Assembly (NCBI RefSeq): GCF_001458395.1
Contig: NZ_CYSR01000022.1
Span: 1-64,000 of the forward strand
DNA from: Leisingera aquaemixtae
GTDB taxonomy: Bacteria; Pseudomonadota; Alphaproteobacteria; Rhodobacterales; Rhodobacteraceae
Length of the DNA stretch: 64,000 nucleotides
Direction of reading: 5' to 3'
Part shown: positions 37,235 through 46,367 of the stretch, piece by piece
How the letters are laid out: every line of letters starts with the position of its first letter
Position numbering within the stretch: the first letter of the stretch is position 1
Position numbers and translations under genes: made by a program
The notes under the pieces: generated by a model
What the model was told of the DNA's origin: nothing
Database searches by the model: none
What the model saw: the letters and a program-made list of their open reading frames with translations, nothing else

Positions 37235-38140
37235 TTATCCCAGCGTTTTTTGGCTGCCGTCCTGCGCCAGCAGGGTAACGCTGGTGCCGCCCGGAAGGCG
37301 CGCCAGCGCGGCACTGATTTCACGTTCAGTCATCAGGCAGAAGGCGGTGGAGGCCGCATCCGCCAGCGCGGCGCTTCCGGCCTCGGTGCTGACGGTCGCC
37401 CATAGCGGCCGCCGGTCACGCGCGGGGTGCAGGATATGCGCCGCACCCTGCAGCCGCAGCGCGCCGGGGCTGGAGGTGGCGATGGCGCGGCCGGTCAGGC
37501 TGCGGATGGCAAAGGCGCCGTGGTCCGGATCGGCGAGCCCGATGCGGAACGGTCCGCCGAGGGCAGCAAACTCGCCGGCGTTGACCAGAACCCGCTCCAG
37601 CCCCAAACGGCCAAGCGCGGCGCGGACCATGCCGGTGGCATAGCCCTGGGCAATGCCATTGAAGGTCAGCGCCTGGCCCGGCGCCAGCCGGATTTCCCGT
37701 GCCGTCACCGACACCTTGTGCCAGCCGGTGAGGCGGGCAGCCGCGCGGACACCGCCGCCGCCGTGCGCCAGCGCCTGCCAAAGCGGCTGCACCGAGGGGT
37801 CGAACACTCCCGCTGTTGCCGCGTGCACCCGGGTGCAGAGCCGGGCCAGATCCAGAAACGGCGGCGGCGGGTTCTTCAGAACCCCGGTCCGGTTCAGCCG
37901 CGACAGCGCGGAGGCCGGATCGTAGAGGCTGAACAGCTGTTCGGCCTGCAGCAGCTGCGACAGCGCGGCGGCAATTGCCCGGTCTGCCAGCGGCGGCGGC
38001 GCATGGATGGTCAGGCGCGCCTCGGCGCCCAGGGCAAACCCCTGCCAGGTGACGGGCGCGGCCCGCGCCGCCGGAGCCGCGCCTCCAAGGGCGGCGGCAG
38101 AGATTGCCAGGAACCGGCGGCGGGTCAGTTCGGCGCTCAT
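37235..38140 (-). CDS. apbE: FAD:protein FMN transferase (ApbE family)
   Basis: A 301-residue protein with a twin-arginine-like leader (RRRFLAISAAALGGAAPAARA), placing it in the periplasm. NGIAQGYATGMVRAALG and VNAGEFAALGG are the FAD-binding segments, and DAASTAFCLM the metal-binding Asp/Thr motif. ApbE enzymes attach FMN covalently to a Ser/Thr in target proteins. The gene overlaps the downstream end of the NosR-like gene, whose FMN_bind domain has a fitting threonine, so that protein is the obvious client. It is convergent with xoxJ, 6 bp away. Confidence 0.92.
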   Translation of the reverse strand: MSAELTRRRFLAISAAALGGAAPAARAAPVTWQGFALGAEARLTIHAPPPLADRAIAAALSQLLQAEQLFSLYDPASALSRLNRTGVLKNPPPPFLDLARLCTRVHAATAGVFDPSVQPLWQALAHGGGGVRAAARLTGWHKVSVTAREIRLAPGQALTFNGIAQGYATGMVRAALGRLGLERVLVNAGEFAALGGPFRIGLADPDHGAFAIRSLTGRAIATSSPGALRLQGAAHILHPARDRRPLWATVSTEAGSAALADAASTAFCLMTEREISAALARLPGGTSVTLLAQDGSQKTLG

Positions 38141-40221
38141 TCCGCGGCCTCCAGCTGCTGTTTCTTGCGCGCCGACAGGATCAGCGGCACGCAGCGGGAC
38201 GGGTCATCGTGGATCGACACGCAGTCGAGGCAGCCGAAGCATTCGTCATAGCGGACCGCGCCGGATGGTTTGATCGCGCCATAGGCGCATTTCACCCGGC
38301 ACAGCTGGCAAGGGCTGCCGCAGGCGGCGCGCCGGGCGATCCAGTTGCGCCGCCGCAGCAGCCCGCCTGCCGCCATGGCCGCGCCCAGCGGGCACAGGTA
38401 GCGGCAGAAGGGCTTGAACAGCACCAGCCCCGCCGCCAGCCAGAAAACGGCGTAGGCTGTGAAATACCATTCGCGCAGGAAATAGGTGGTGATCGCGGTC
38501 TTGAAGGGTTCGACCTCCGCCGCGGTGTCCACATGCGCAGGCGCCAGGAAGACCAGCGAAACCAGCCCGGCCAGTGCGCCGTATTTCAAGTACCTGAGCC
38601 GCCCGTCCCAGGCCGGCGAAAGGCCCGTTTGCGGCACGCCCAGCCTGCGGCCCAGATGGTGGGCGAACTCTTGTAGCGCGCCAAACGGGCACAGCCAGCC
38701 GCAGAACAGGGCCCGCCCCCACAGCACCAGCCCGAGGATGGCAAAACCCCAGATCAGCAGCGAAAACGGGTCGTAGGCGAGAAAGGCAAAGCTGCCGCCC
38801 TCGGCCGTGGCGCGCAGCACGCCAAGAACGGTGACGATGGACAGCTGGCCCTGGCCCCACCAGCCGATGAACAGAGTGACAGCCGCCAGCACAGTCAGCC
38901 GCAGCGGGGTCAGGGTCTTGCGGGCGGCGATCCGGCTTTGGGCCAGCAGCAGTGCGGCGGTCAGCGTGGTCAGCAGCACGCCCAGCACGATCAGGTCCGT
39001 GCGGCGGCTGCGCAGTGCCTCCAGCCAGGGCGGCACCGGCGCCGGCGCCTCGGCCCGCAGGAAAAAGCGTTCGGGGGTCCGGTGGGTGACAGGGAATTCC
39101 ACGGTGCCGGTTTCGGGCTGGAACATGCCGTGCGCACGCATCGCTTGGGCGTGCAGGGTCCACGCCTGCGCCGGGTCAAAGCCGAGGCGGCGGTCGGCCC
39201 GCAGGATCATTGCCGTGCCGTCGTGCAAAGGCTCGGGCAGATCCGGCGACAGCTCGACCAGCAGGTCGCTGTCGCGCAGCGCCACCGGCAGGCCGTTCTG
39301 CGTTGCAAACACCCGGTCCGGCGCGGTGTTGCGGATGAACTCCGGGCTGACCAGCCCGTGGCGGCCGGTCTCAATCAGCAAGAGCGGCTCATCATCGGGG
39401 GAGATCGCCAGGAACTCCTGCAGCTCGTCGTAACCGTCGCGCGACAGTGCCGCCTGTGCAATTGACGGCGGCCCGAGGTCGATGATCCAGAGATCCAGAT
39501 AGGGCGCCTCGGGGTGCTGCTGCGCCTCCGGATCGTCATCAGCCCAGAGGGTGCCGGCGAAGGCCGCGTCGACCTCCGCATTGGAGACGGTGGCGCGGGT
39601 GGCCAGCCCCTGATCCACCAGCGCCGCCCAGTCCAGCGGCTCGCTGTGGTCCGGGTCCGGCCGGGCCGGGGGGGCGGCGATGACGCCATGCATCTTCTCC
39701 CGCGCGACCGCCAGCGCCGCGGCCATCACCGAGTCATGCGCGATCCGCACCGACGCGGTCGCCTTGCTCACCCCGTCGAGATAGACCAGCGATGAGCCGG
39801 AATCTGTCTCGCCATAGGGGGTGCCGACGGTGATCGCCGAAAAGACCGACAGGCCGGGATACTGCTCGAAGAACCTGTGGAACGGGGCCGGGCCAAGCCC
39901 GGAGACAAAGACCGGCTCGTTATGGCTGATCAGCCGGACATCCAGAAAATTGCCGTCCAAGTCCAGCAGCACCAGCACGTTGACCGGCGCGCCGGAAAAC
40001 CCGGGCAGGGGGGCAAGGGGTTCGGTTTCAAAGGCATAGCCAGCCTCCGCCCCGCCGGAGTTGAGCAGGGTATAGACGCCCTTGCCGTTCACCGGCTCCC
40101 CCAGGGAGAACGGCGGCATGATCAGAGCGCTGATCTGCTCGCGCGGCAATGGGGACGCCGCCAGAACGCTGGCCGCAAACAGCCAAGCCTGAAGCCAGAG
40201 TATGAACCGGGATACGCGCAT
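38137..40221 (-). CDS. NosR-like membrane flavo-iron-sulfur protein
   Basis: A 694-residue protein built like NosR: signal peptide, periplasmic FMN-binding domain (flavinylation motif DGVSKATASVRI, residues 149-160, probable Thr155), a second soluble region, about five or six membrane helices (LIVLGVLLTTLTAALLLAQ, LTVLAAVTLFIGWWG), then polyferredoxin-type segments FCGWLCPFGALQ and FCRYLCPLGAAM and two [4Fe-4S] sites in CQLCRVKCAYG and CFGCLDC. NosR passes electrons from the quinol pool to periplasmic nitrous oxide reductase, but no nosZ is in this window. Its gene, with apbE, lies inside the alcohol-oxidation cluster and shares the regulon box with pqqA. Role here unknown: possibly a membrane redox conduit for the quinoprotein system. 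Confidence 0.87.
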   Translation of the reverse strand: MRVSRFILWLQAWLFAASVLAASPLPREQISALIMPPFSLGEPVNGKGVYTLLNSGGAEAGYAFETEPLAPLPGFSGAPVNVLVLLDLDGNFLDVRLISHNEPVFVSGLGPAPFHRFFEQYPGLSVFSAITVGTPYGETDSGSSLVYLDGVSKATASVRIAHDSVMAAALAVAREKMHGVIAAPPARPDPDHSEPLDWAALVDQGLATRATVSNAEVDAAFAGTLWADDDPEAQQHPEAPYLDLWIIDLGPPSIAQAALSRDGYDELQEFLAISPDDEPLLLIETGRHGLVSPEFIRNTAPDRVFATQNGLPVALRDSDLLVELSPDLPEPLHDGTAMILRADRRLGFDPAQAWTLHAQAMRAHGMFQPETGTVEFPVTHRTPERFFLRAEAPAPVPPWLEALRSRRTDLIVLGVLLTTLTAALLLAQSRIAARKTLTPLRLTVLAAVTLFIGWWGQGQLSIVTVLGVLRATAEGGSFAFLAYDPFSLLIWGFAILGLVLWGRALFCGWLCPFGALQEFAHHLGRRLGVPQTGLSPAWDGRLRYLKYGALAGLVSLVFLAPAHVDTAAEVEPFKTAITTYFLREWYFTAYAVFWLAAGLVLFKPFCRYLCPLGAAMAAGGLLRRRNWIARRAACGSPCQLCRVKCAYGAIKPSGAVRYDECFGCLDCVSIHDDPSRCVPLILSARKKQQLEAAE

Positions 40222-40252
40222 GGCTGGCAGTCTGCCGAGGGGCGCGCCTGCG

Positions 40253-40303
40253 TGCCATTGGACCAAAGTCTGAGGCTGCCCCTACGACCAAAGGCCAATA
40301 CCG
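40253..40303. promoter_or_regulatory. Divergent promoter of the NosR-like gene and pqqA with two regulon boxes
   Basis: Minus-strand box CAGACTTTGGTCCAATGGCA (40253-40272) faces the NosR-like gene; plus-strand box ACGACCAAAGGCCAATACCG (40284-40303) faces pqqA, 55 bp before its start. The two are copies of the element also found before exaF, the ABC operon and the LuxR gene. TAGGCT at 40322-40327 may be the pqqA -10 box. Confidence 0.6.
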
Positions 40304-40358
40304 GGGCCAGGGGCGGGCAGCTAGGCTGAAGGGATCAAAGCCAGCAAAGGAGGATGCA

Positions 40359-40466
40359 ATGGCCTGGTCTGCCCCGAAACTGAAAGAAATCAACTGCGGC
40401 ATGGAAATCAACATGTACTCCCCGTCCGAGGACGAGGGCCGCGAATACGAACCCGATCTGTTCTGA
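40359..40466 (+). CDS. pqqA: PqqA, precursor peptide of the PQQ cofactor
   Basis: A 35-residue peptide starting MAWSAPKLKE. The crosslinked residues are Glu16 and Tyr20 in CGMEINMY, exactly the E-x3-Y spacing and numbering of known PqqA peptides. Those two side chains become the PQQ skeleton. A strong ribosome binding site AAAGGAGG lies at 40346-40353. The C-terminal tail (SPSEDEGREYEPDLF) is longer and more acidic than the 23-24-residue PqqA of Klebsiella. It is easily missed because of its size. PqqB follows after 21 bp. Confidence 0.95.
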   Translation: MAWSAPKLKEINCGMEINMYSPSEDEGREYEPDLF

Positions 40467-40487
40467 TCGCCTAACAGGAAAACGGCC

Positions 40488-41372
40488 ATGCGGTTTCTGG
40501 TTCTTGGCGCGGCAGCGGGCGGCGGCCTGCCGCAGTGGAATTGCGGCTGCCGGAACTGCCGGGACGTGCGTCTCGGCAGGATCGCTTCCGCCACCCAGTC
40601 CTCGCTTGCCGTGACACTGGACGGGCAGAACTGGGCGGTTTTGAACACCTCTCCCGACATCCGTGTTCAGTTGCAGAACTGCCCGTCCATGCACCCGCAG
40701 TCGCTGCGCCACAGCCCGCTGCGCGCAGTGCTGCTGACCAATGGCGACATTGACCACATCGCGGGGCTGCTGTCCTTGCGGGAGCAATCGCCGTTTTCCC
40801 TGTTCGCCACGTCCGGCCTCTTGGATGTGCTGGCGTCCAACCCGGTGTTCAACGCCCTTCCGGCGGCTGTCGGCCGCAACCCGGTGCGGTTGAGCGAGGG
40901 CTTCGAGCTGCTTCCGGGCCTGCAGGCAACGGTCTTCGCGGTGCCCGGCAAGGTGCCGCTGTTCCTGGAAGGCGGGCAGGTAGAGACGGATCTGTTGGGC
41001 GAGCAGACCGTCGGCGTCCGGCTGAGCGACGGCACGAAAACCGCCTATTACATCCCCGGCTGTTCCGCTGTCTCCGCCGAATTGCTGGAGATACTGGCAG
41101 ATGCCGATCAGATCTTCTTTGACGGCACGCTCTGGCACGATCAGGAGATGATCCAGAGCGGGACGGGGACCAAGACTGGCCAGCGAATGGGGCATATCTC
41201 CATCAGCGGCCCCCAAGGCTCCATCGCCAGCTTGCGGAGTGTGGATGCCGCCAAGACCTTCATTCACATCAACAACACCAATCCCGTCTGGCAGCCCGGC
41301 AGCGCCGAGCGCGCGCAGGTGCTGGCCGCCGGATGGACAATTGCAGCGGATGGGATGGAGATCGCCCTATGA
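40488..41372 (+). CDS. pqqB: PqqB, PQQ biosynthesis metallo-hydrolase
   Basis: A 294-residue protein of the metallo-beta-lactamase fold. It begins MRFLVLGAAAGGGLPQWNCG, the PqqB signature, with CxCxxC-like cysteines (CGCRNC) at the N-terminal metal site. LLTNGDIDHIAGLLSLRE is the metal-binding loop, in which the first histidine of HxHxDH is replaced as usual for PqqB. PqqB hydroxylates the tyrosine-derived intermediate. The stop overlaps pqqC (ATGA). Confidence 0.97.
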   Translation: MRFLVLGAAAGGGLPQWNCGCRNCRDVRLGRIASATQSSLAVTLDGQNWAVLNTSPDIRVQLQNCPSMHPQSLRHSPLRAVLLTNGDIDHIAGLLSLREQSPFSLFATSGLLDVLASNPVFNALPAAVGRNPVRLSEGFELLPGLQATVFAVPGKVPLFLEGGQVETDLLGEQTVGVRLSDGTKTAYYIPGCSAVSAELLEILADADQIFFDGTLWHDQEMIQSGTGTKTGQRMGHISISGPQGSIASLRSVDAAKTFIHINNTNPVWQPGSAERAQVLAAGWTIAADGMEIAL

Positions 41373-42121
41373 ATGCCTACCCCCGGGAAATGCCCGCCAC
41401 AGAGCCGCTTGAGGCCCGCCTGCGCGCCATCGGCGCGGCGCGCTACCACGATAAGCACCCGTTTCACCACAGGCTGCACGGCGGGGAGTGTTCGCCGGAC
41501 GAGGTCCGCGCCTGGGTGATCAACCGCTGGGCCTATCAGGCGGCGATCCCGATGAAGGACGCGGCCTTTCTGTCCCGCTGCGCCAATCCCGCCATGCGCC
41601 GGGCCTGGCGCAGCCGGATCGAAGACCATGACGGCGGCATCAGCGAGGGCGGCGGCATCCGCCGCTGGCTGCGGCTGGCTGAAGCGGTCGGGCTGGATCC
41701 CGACTACGTGGCCTCCGGCCGGGGCGTGCTGCCGGCCACCCAATTCGCTGTCGACGCCTATATCCGCTATGTCCGCGACATGCCGCTCCTGCAGGCGGTG
41801 GCCTCGTCTCTGACGGAACTCTTTGCCCCCTCCATCCACGAACGGCGAATCGAAGGCCTGCTGCAGCACTACGATTTTGCCAATGCCGCCAGCCTGTCCT
41901 ATTTCCGCAAACGGCTGACTGAGGCGCCGAAAGACGTGAAATTCGGCCTGGCCTGGGTGCTGGAGAAGGCCAACAACCCGGAAAAGGAAGACGCCGCCTG
42001 CGAGGCGCTGATCTTCAAGACCAATGTCCTGTGGGCGCAGCTGGATGCGCTTTGGGGCGCCTATGTTGAGCCGGGGCGGATCCCGCCGGGCGCCTGGCAG
42101 CCGGGCGAGGGGCTGGCATGA
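41369..42121 (+). CDS. pqqC: PqqC, pyrroloquinoline-quinone synthase
   Basis: A 250-residue all-helical oxidase that catalyses the last ring closure and eight-electron oxidation to PQQ. Conserved segments are [40 protein letters not shown] and RIEDHDG. Length and motifs are those of stand-alone PqqC. ATGA overlaps on both sides couple it to pqqB and pqqD. Confidence 0.97.
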   Translation: MNAYPREMPATEPLEARLRAIGAARYHDKHPFHHRLHGGECSPDEVRAWVINRWAYQAAIPMKDAAFLSRCANPAMRRAWRSRIEDHDGGISEGGGIRRWLRLAEAVGLDPDYVASGRGVLPATQFAVDAYIRYVRDMPLLQAVASSLTELFAPSIHERRIEGLLQHYDFANAASLSYFRKRLTEAPKDVKFGLAWVLEKANNPEKEDAACEALIFKTNVLWAQLDALWGAYVEPGRIPPGAWQPGEGLA

Positions 42122-42405
42122 CACTGGCGTTTGCCCCCACGGACCGCCCCTATCTGCCGCGCGGGGTGCGGATGATCACGGATAAGGTGCGGGGCGGCAC
42201 AGTGCTGCTCTGCCCGGAAAAGGCCATTGCTTTGGATGCCATCGGCGAGGCGATCCTGTCGCGGGTGGATGGCAGCGCTTCGTTCAAGGAAATCGTTGCC
42301 GGTCTGGCGGAGGCATACGATGCCCCGGCGGAGCAGATCGCCGGGGACGTGCAGCGCTTCCTGGCCGGGCTGCGGGCCCGCATGTATCTGGCGGTGCGGT
42401 CATGA
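42118..42405 (+). CDS. pqqD: PqqD, PqqA peptide chaperone
   Basis: A 95-residue winged-helix-like RiPP recognition protein. It presents PqqA to the radical SAM enzyme Pqq[21 protein letters not shown] and [19 protein letters not shown] are family segments. Separate from PqqC and PqqE here, whereas some bacteria fuse it to either. Overlaps both neighbours by 4 bp. Confidence 0.96.
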   Translation: MTLAFAPTDRPYLPRGVRMITDKVRGGTVLLCPEKAIALDAIGEAILSRVDGSASFKEIVAGLAEAYDAPAEQIAGDVQRFLAGLRARMYLAVRS

Positions 42406-43487
42406 CCGTGCCTCCTCCCATCGCGATGCTGGCTGAGCTGACGCACCGCTGCCCGCTGTCCTGCCCCTATTGCTCTAACCCGCAGGACCTGCTGGGCCGC
42501 GAGGCGGAGATGACCACCGCCGAATGGGCGGACACCTTCCGCCAGGCTGCCGAACTGGGCGTCCTGCAACTGCACCTGTCCGGCGGCGAACCCGCTGCGC
42601 GCCCCGATCTGGCGGAACTGACCGCCGCGGCACAGGGCTGCGGGCTCTATACCAACCTGATCACCAGCGGCATCGGCCTGACGCCCAAGCGGCTGGATGC
42701 GCTGGAGGCCGCAGGGCTGGACCACATCCAGCTGTCCCTGCAAGGCACGACTGCAGAGCTCGCGGACTGGATCGGCGGCTACAAGGGCGGGTTTGACCGC
42801 AAGATGAAGATCGCGGCCGAAATCAAGGCCCGGGGCATTCCCCTGACGCTGAACGCCGTCATGCACCGGCACAATCTGGATGATCTGGAGCGCACCATCG
42901 AAATGGCCGTCGAAATGGGCGCCCGGCGGCTTGAGGTCGCCTGCGTCCAATTCCACGGATGGGCGTCCCGCAACCGGGCGCAGTTGCTGCCGACCCGCGC
43001 GCAGACAGAGGCAGCCAAGCGCATCGTCTCAGAGGCAGAGCAGCGGCTGCGCGGGGTGCTGGCGTTTGATTTCGTGCCGCCCGACTACTATGCGGATTAC
43101 CCCAAGGCCTGCATGGGGGGCTGGGGCACGGCCGGGCTGAACATCGCGCCGGACGGCACCGTGCTGCCCTGCCATGCGGCCCAGACCATCCCGCATCTGG
43201 ACTTTGACAATGTCCGCGGTAAACCTTTGGCGGCGATCTGGTACGGCGGTGCGGCCTTCAATGCCTACCGCGGCACCGATTGGCTGCCGCAGCCCTGCCG
43301 CAGCTGCGACCGCAAGGACACCGATTTCGGCGGCTGCCGCTGCCAGGCGCTGGCCCTGGCAGGGGACGCTGGCGCAACCGATCCCGTCTGCCGCAAGTCG
43401 CCCCGGCATCAGGCCGTGCTTGAACTTCTCGAAACAGGCGGAAGCCGGGCTGATACGGCTTTTGTCTACCGCAGCGCTGCTGGCTGA
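42402..43487 (+). CDS. pqqE: PqqE, radical SAM PqqA crosslinking enzyme
   Basis: A 361-residue radical SAM/SPASM enzyme. The SAM-cluster cysteines are CPLSCPYC (CxxxCxxC) near residues 18-25. The C-terminal SPASM region has [28 protein letters not shown] and a last Cys in DPVCRKSP, which bind the auxiliary clusters. It joins Glu16 and Tyr20 of PqqA. It is the last pqq gene here; no pqqF/pqqG protease follows, so precursor trimming must be done by a protease encoded elsewhere. Confidence 0.97.
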   Translation: MTVPPPIAMLAELTHRCPLSCPYCSNPQDLLGREAEMTTAEWADTFRQAAELGVLQLHLSGGEPAARPDLAELTAAAQGCGLYTNLITSGIGLTPKRLDALEAAGLDHIQLSLQGTTAELADWIGGYKGGFDRKMKIAAEIKARGIPLTLNAVMHRHNLDDLERTIEMAVEMGARRLEVACVQFHGWASRNRAQLLPTRAQTEAAKRIVSEAEQRLRGVLAFDFVPPDYYADYPKACMGGWGTAGLNIAPDGTVLPCHAAQTIPHLDFDNVRGKPLAAIWYGGAAFNAYRGTDWLPQPCRSCDRKDTDFGGCRCQALALAGDAGATDPVCRKSPRHQAVLELLETGGSRADTAFVYRSAAG

Positions 43488-44161
43488 AGCACACCGGCTG
43501 CGGCCGCGGTTTTCCAGGGCGTCCTGGCATGTCCCTCTGCGGCCGTGCATCATAGAGAGATGCTGCAAATGGGAGCGAACGGCAGCTTCACGGAAGCTGC
43601 GATGAGGCGTGCCCGGCATTGATAGGGTCACTATCTGCGCTTGCAGTAAACCACTCCGCGATAGGGGCTCTGCGTTGATTGCCCTGGGCTGAAGCGGGGC
43701 TTGTTTCGCGGTGCCGAAAGCCGGGTACGTGCTGTTGGCCGAGGCAATCCTCCCCCGGCACACAGAGATTTCCCCCTGAGTGGTCAGCACCTGGTACCGG
43801 CTGCACTTCTTCGCTCGCTCATGTCCGGGAAAATGCCGGCACGTTATCCCTGCCCGCCCCTGTTGCTGACCTGCCACTTGCGGGTTTTCAAGCGATTTGC
43901 GGCCTGGCTCTAGAGCTCTGCGGAGGTCGTGCCACCAGATGACGAAAGTTACTCCCAAATGCATCCGCTGGAGCGCGGCGTGGACATCCGGCTCATCCTG
44001 GCGCTGCCGAGACATGCCAGGCGCGCCACGCCGGCGCGCTGCGCGAGCGGGGTTACCTGAATAGTCCCGGAAGTGCTGGTTTTTCAGCTGGAGCAGCCGT
44101 TTCCGGTCTCCGGAAAGTGGTAGCGGCGGGTGAAACGCCGAGTCAGCTCCGCGCTCATATA
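43488..44161. other. Long intergenic region between pqqE and the CoA-catabolic operon
   Basis: About 675 bases. A 329-codon minus-strand frame crosses it but runs on into pqqE, has no ribosome binding site and shows no family resemblance, so I do not call it. GC falls toward the right end, where the operator pair and the promoter of the next operon lie. No repeats or RNA genes were recognised. Confidence 0.55.
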
Positions 44162-44198
44162 ATTCCGCAAATAGAAATGTAATTTTACATATTGAAAT
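44162..44198. promoter_or_regulatory. Paired IclR-type operator sites before the CoA-catabolic operon
   Basis: ATTCCGCAAATAGAAAT (44162-44178) and ATTTTACATATTGAAAT (44182-44198), two copies of a 17-bp imperfect palindrome with centres 20 bp apart. They match two sites before the TRAP operon (53749-53805). Probably bound by the IclR regulator encoded at 56914. Confidence 0.65.
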
Positions 44199-44262
44199 TA
44201 TAGGCCGGGCTGGGTACCAAAGCTAAACCAAGAGACTCTGCGAACAACGGGCGAGGCAAGAG

Positions 44263-46356
44263 ATGGGGAACCTAGTCAATTTGACACTCGACGACGGCAT
44301 TGCGGTCGTGAGGGTAGTCAACCCGCCGGTGAATGCTCTTTCGCACGCGGTACGTGCTGGGTTGCGGGACAGTTTGCGCGCGGCGCTGAACAAGCCGCAG
44401 ACCAGCGCGGTCGTTATATTCTGCGCGGGGCCCAGCTTCTTTTCCGGGGCAGACATCCGCGAGTTCGGCCAGCCGCCCCAAGCCCCGTTCCTGCCGGATC
44501 TGATCAGCGAAATCGAGGCAGCGCCAGTGCCTGTCATCGCAGCGATACACGGGAACGCACTCGGCGGCGGGCTGGAGGTGGCATTGGGTGCGCATCACCG
44601 TGTTGCAGTGAAGGGCACCCGTTTCGGTCTGCCGGAAGTTTCACTGGGATTGTTGCCGGGTGCTGGTGGAACGCAGCGTTTGCCGAGGCTGATCCCGGCT
44701 GCAGATGCGGCCCGGCTGATCACTGGCGGCAAACCCGTTGATACGCATGCAGCGCTGTCCCTAGGGCTGATTGACCGGATTGGGAGCAGCAACGATACCT
44801 GCGCCGAAGGGGTTGCCTTTGCCCGCGAACTGATCGCGGCAGGCAAGGAGCCGCGCCGGGCCGGCAGTCTGCCGTGCAACCAGTTGGAGCCTGCGGAGCT
44901 GGAGGCAATCACAGCAGAAACGGCCAAGGCGGCTCGCGGGGCGACTGCGCCATTGGCCTGTTTGGAGGCCGTGAAGGCAGCAATGACGCTGCCGTTCGGC
45001 GAGGGCTTGAAGAAAGAGCGCGCGCTGTTTCAGGACCTGATGGCATCGGATGAAAGCAAAGCGTTGATCCACGCCTTCTTTGCCGAACGCCAGGTTGGAA
45101 AACTGCCGGAAGCTGAAAGCGTGGAGCCGCGCGCGATCAGGCGTGTCGGGGTTGTCGGGGGCGGCACTATGGGGGCGGGAATTGCTGTCAGCGCCCTGCT
45201 CAGCGGGCTGGATGTGACCCTGGCCGAGCGTGATGAAGCGGCGGCAGCCAAGGCCGCAGCCAGTGTCGGGCAGATGCTTGGCAATGCGGTGGATCGCGGC
45301 AAACTGGCCGGGACGCAGCGTGAGGCCATTCTGGCGGCGTCTTTCCGCACCACCACCTGTTTCGAGGATTTCGCAACGGCTGACTTGGTGATCGAGGCCG
45401 TGTTCGAGAGCATGGACGTTAAGAAGGACGTGTTTACCCGGCTGGATCAGGTCTGCAGGCCCGGTGCCATTCTGGCGTCAAACACTTCCTATCTGGATCT
45501 GAATGCGATCGCCGCGATGACCAGCCGCCCGCAGGACGTAATCGGGCTGCATTTCTTCTCGCCCGCGCATGTTATGCGGCTGCTCGAGGTGGTGGTGGGC
45601 GCTGAAACTGCTCCTGATGCGGTTGCATCTGGATTTGCGCTGGCAAAACGGCTGAAGAAGGTGGCGGTGCGTGCCGGGGTCTGCGACGGGTTTATCGGCA
45701 ACCGGATCCTGTCGCATTACAGCAAGTCCGTTTATGGAATGGTGCTGGCCGGGGCGAGCCCCTACGCGGTGGACAGGGCTCTGACCGGCTTCGGCCTGGC
45801 CATGGGGCCTTTTGCCGTCGGAGATCTGGCAGGACTGGATATCGGCTGGGCCAACCGCAAACGCCTTGCCCGCTATCGCGATCCGCGCGAGCTTTATCCG
45901 GAATTTGCCGACCGGCTGTGCGAGTTGGGCCGGTTCGGGCGAAAGAGCGGACGCGGATTCTACATTTACGAAGAGGGGGCAGGCAGAGCCCGGCCGGACC
46001 CAGAGGTGGAAGAAATCATCGCCGCTGAGCGTGCGGCAAAGGGCATTACCCCGCGAAGCATTGGCGAAAAGGACATCATCAGCCGCTACATGGCCGCGAT
46101 GGTGAACGAGGCCGCGCGTGTGGTCGGGGACGGGATCGCCCTGCGGCCGCTGGACGTGGATGTGACCCTGCTGAACGGCTACGGGTTTCCGCGCTGGCGG
46201 GGCGGGCCGATGCATTACGCCGACACCATCGGGCTGGACAGGATCTTGCAGGATATCTGTCGCTTCCATGAGGAAGATCCTTTCTTCTGGCAACCCGCGC
46301 CGCTGCTGGAGCGTCTGGCCGCCGAAGGCCGGACCTTTGCTAGCCTCAATACCTGA
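44263..46356 (+). CDS. Bifunctional enoyl-CoA hydratase/3-hydroxyacyl-CoA dehydrogenase
   Basis: A 697-residue FadB/FadJ-like fusion. The N-terminal crotonase domain (about 1-190) has [17 protein letters not shown] and [20 protein letters not shown] with the two catalytic acids. The NAD-binding domain starts near 290 ([20 protein letters not shown]), and the two C-terminal dehydrogenase domains include [15 protein letters not shown] and [11 protein letters not shown]. It performs hydration and oxidation of enoyl-CoA. In pim operons for dicarboxylate degradation an equivalent fusion (PimF) is the first gene, as here. It is preceded by the operator pair. Substrate chain not deducible. Confidence 0.94.
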   Translation: MGNLVNLTLDDGIAVVRVVNPPVNALSHAVRAGLRDSLRAALNKPQTSAVVIFCAGPSFFSGADIREFGQPPQAPFLPDLISEIEAAPVPVIAAIHGNALGGGLEVALGAHHRVAVKGTRFGLPEVSLGLLPGAGGTQRLPRLIPAADAARLITGGKPVDTHAALSLGLIDRIGSSNDTCAEGVAFARELIAAGKEPRRAGSLPCNQLEPAELEAITAETAKAARGATAPLACLEAVKAAMTLPFGEGLKKERALFQDLMASDESKALIHAFFAERQVGKLPEAESVEPRAIRRVGVVGGGTMGAGIAVSALLSGLDVTLAERDEAAAAKAAASVGQMLGNAVDRGKLAGTQREAILAASFRTTTCFEDFATADLVIEAVFESMDVKKDVFTRLDQVCRPGAILASNTSYLDLNAIAAMTSRPQDVIGLHFFSPAHVMRLLEVVVGAETAPDAVASGFALAKRLKKVAVRAGVCDGFIGNRILSHYSKSVYGMVLAGASPYAVDRALTGFGLAMGPFAVGDLAGLDIGWANRKRLARYRDPRELYPEFADRLCELGRFGRKSGRGFYIYEEGAGRARPDPEVEEIIAAERAAKGITPRSIGEKDIISRYMAAMVNEAARVVGDGIALRPLDVDVTLLNGYGFPRWRGGPMHYADTIGLDRILQDICRFHEEDPFFWQPAPLLERLAAEGRTFASLNT

Positions 46357-46367
46357 AGGAGCTTATT

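Noticed and set aside
43029-44015. A 328-codon minus-strand frame across the pqqE end and the intergenic region
   Set aside because: Runs antisense into pqqE, lacks a ribosome binding site and resembles no family I know.
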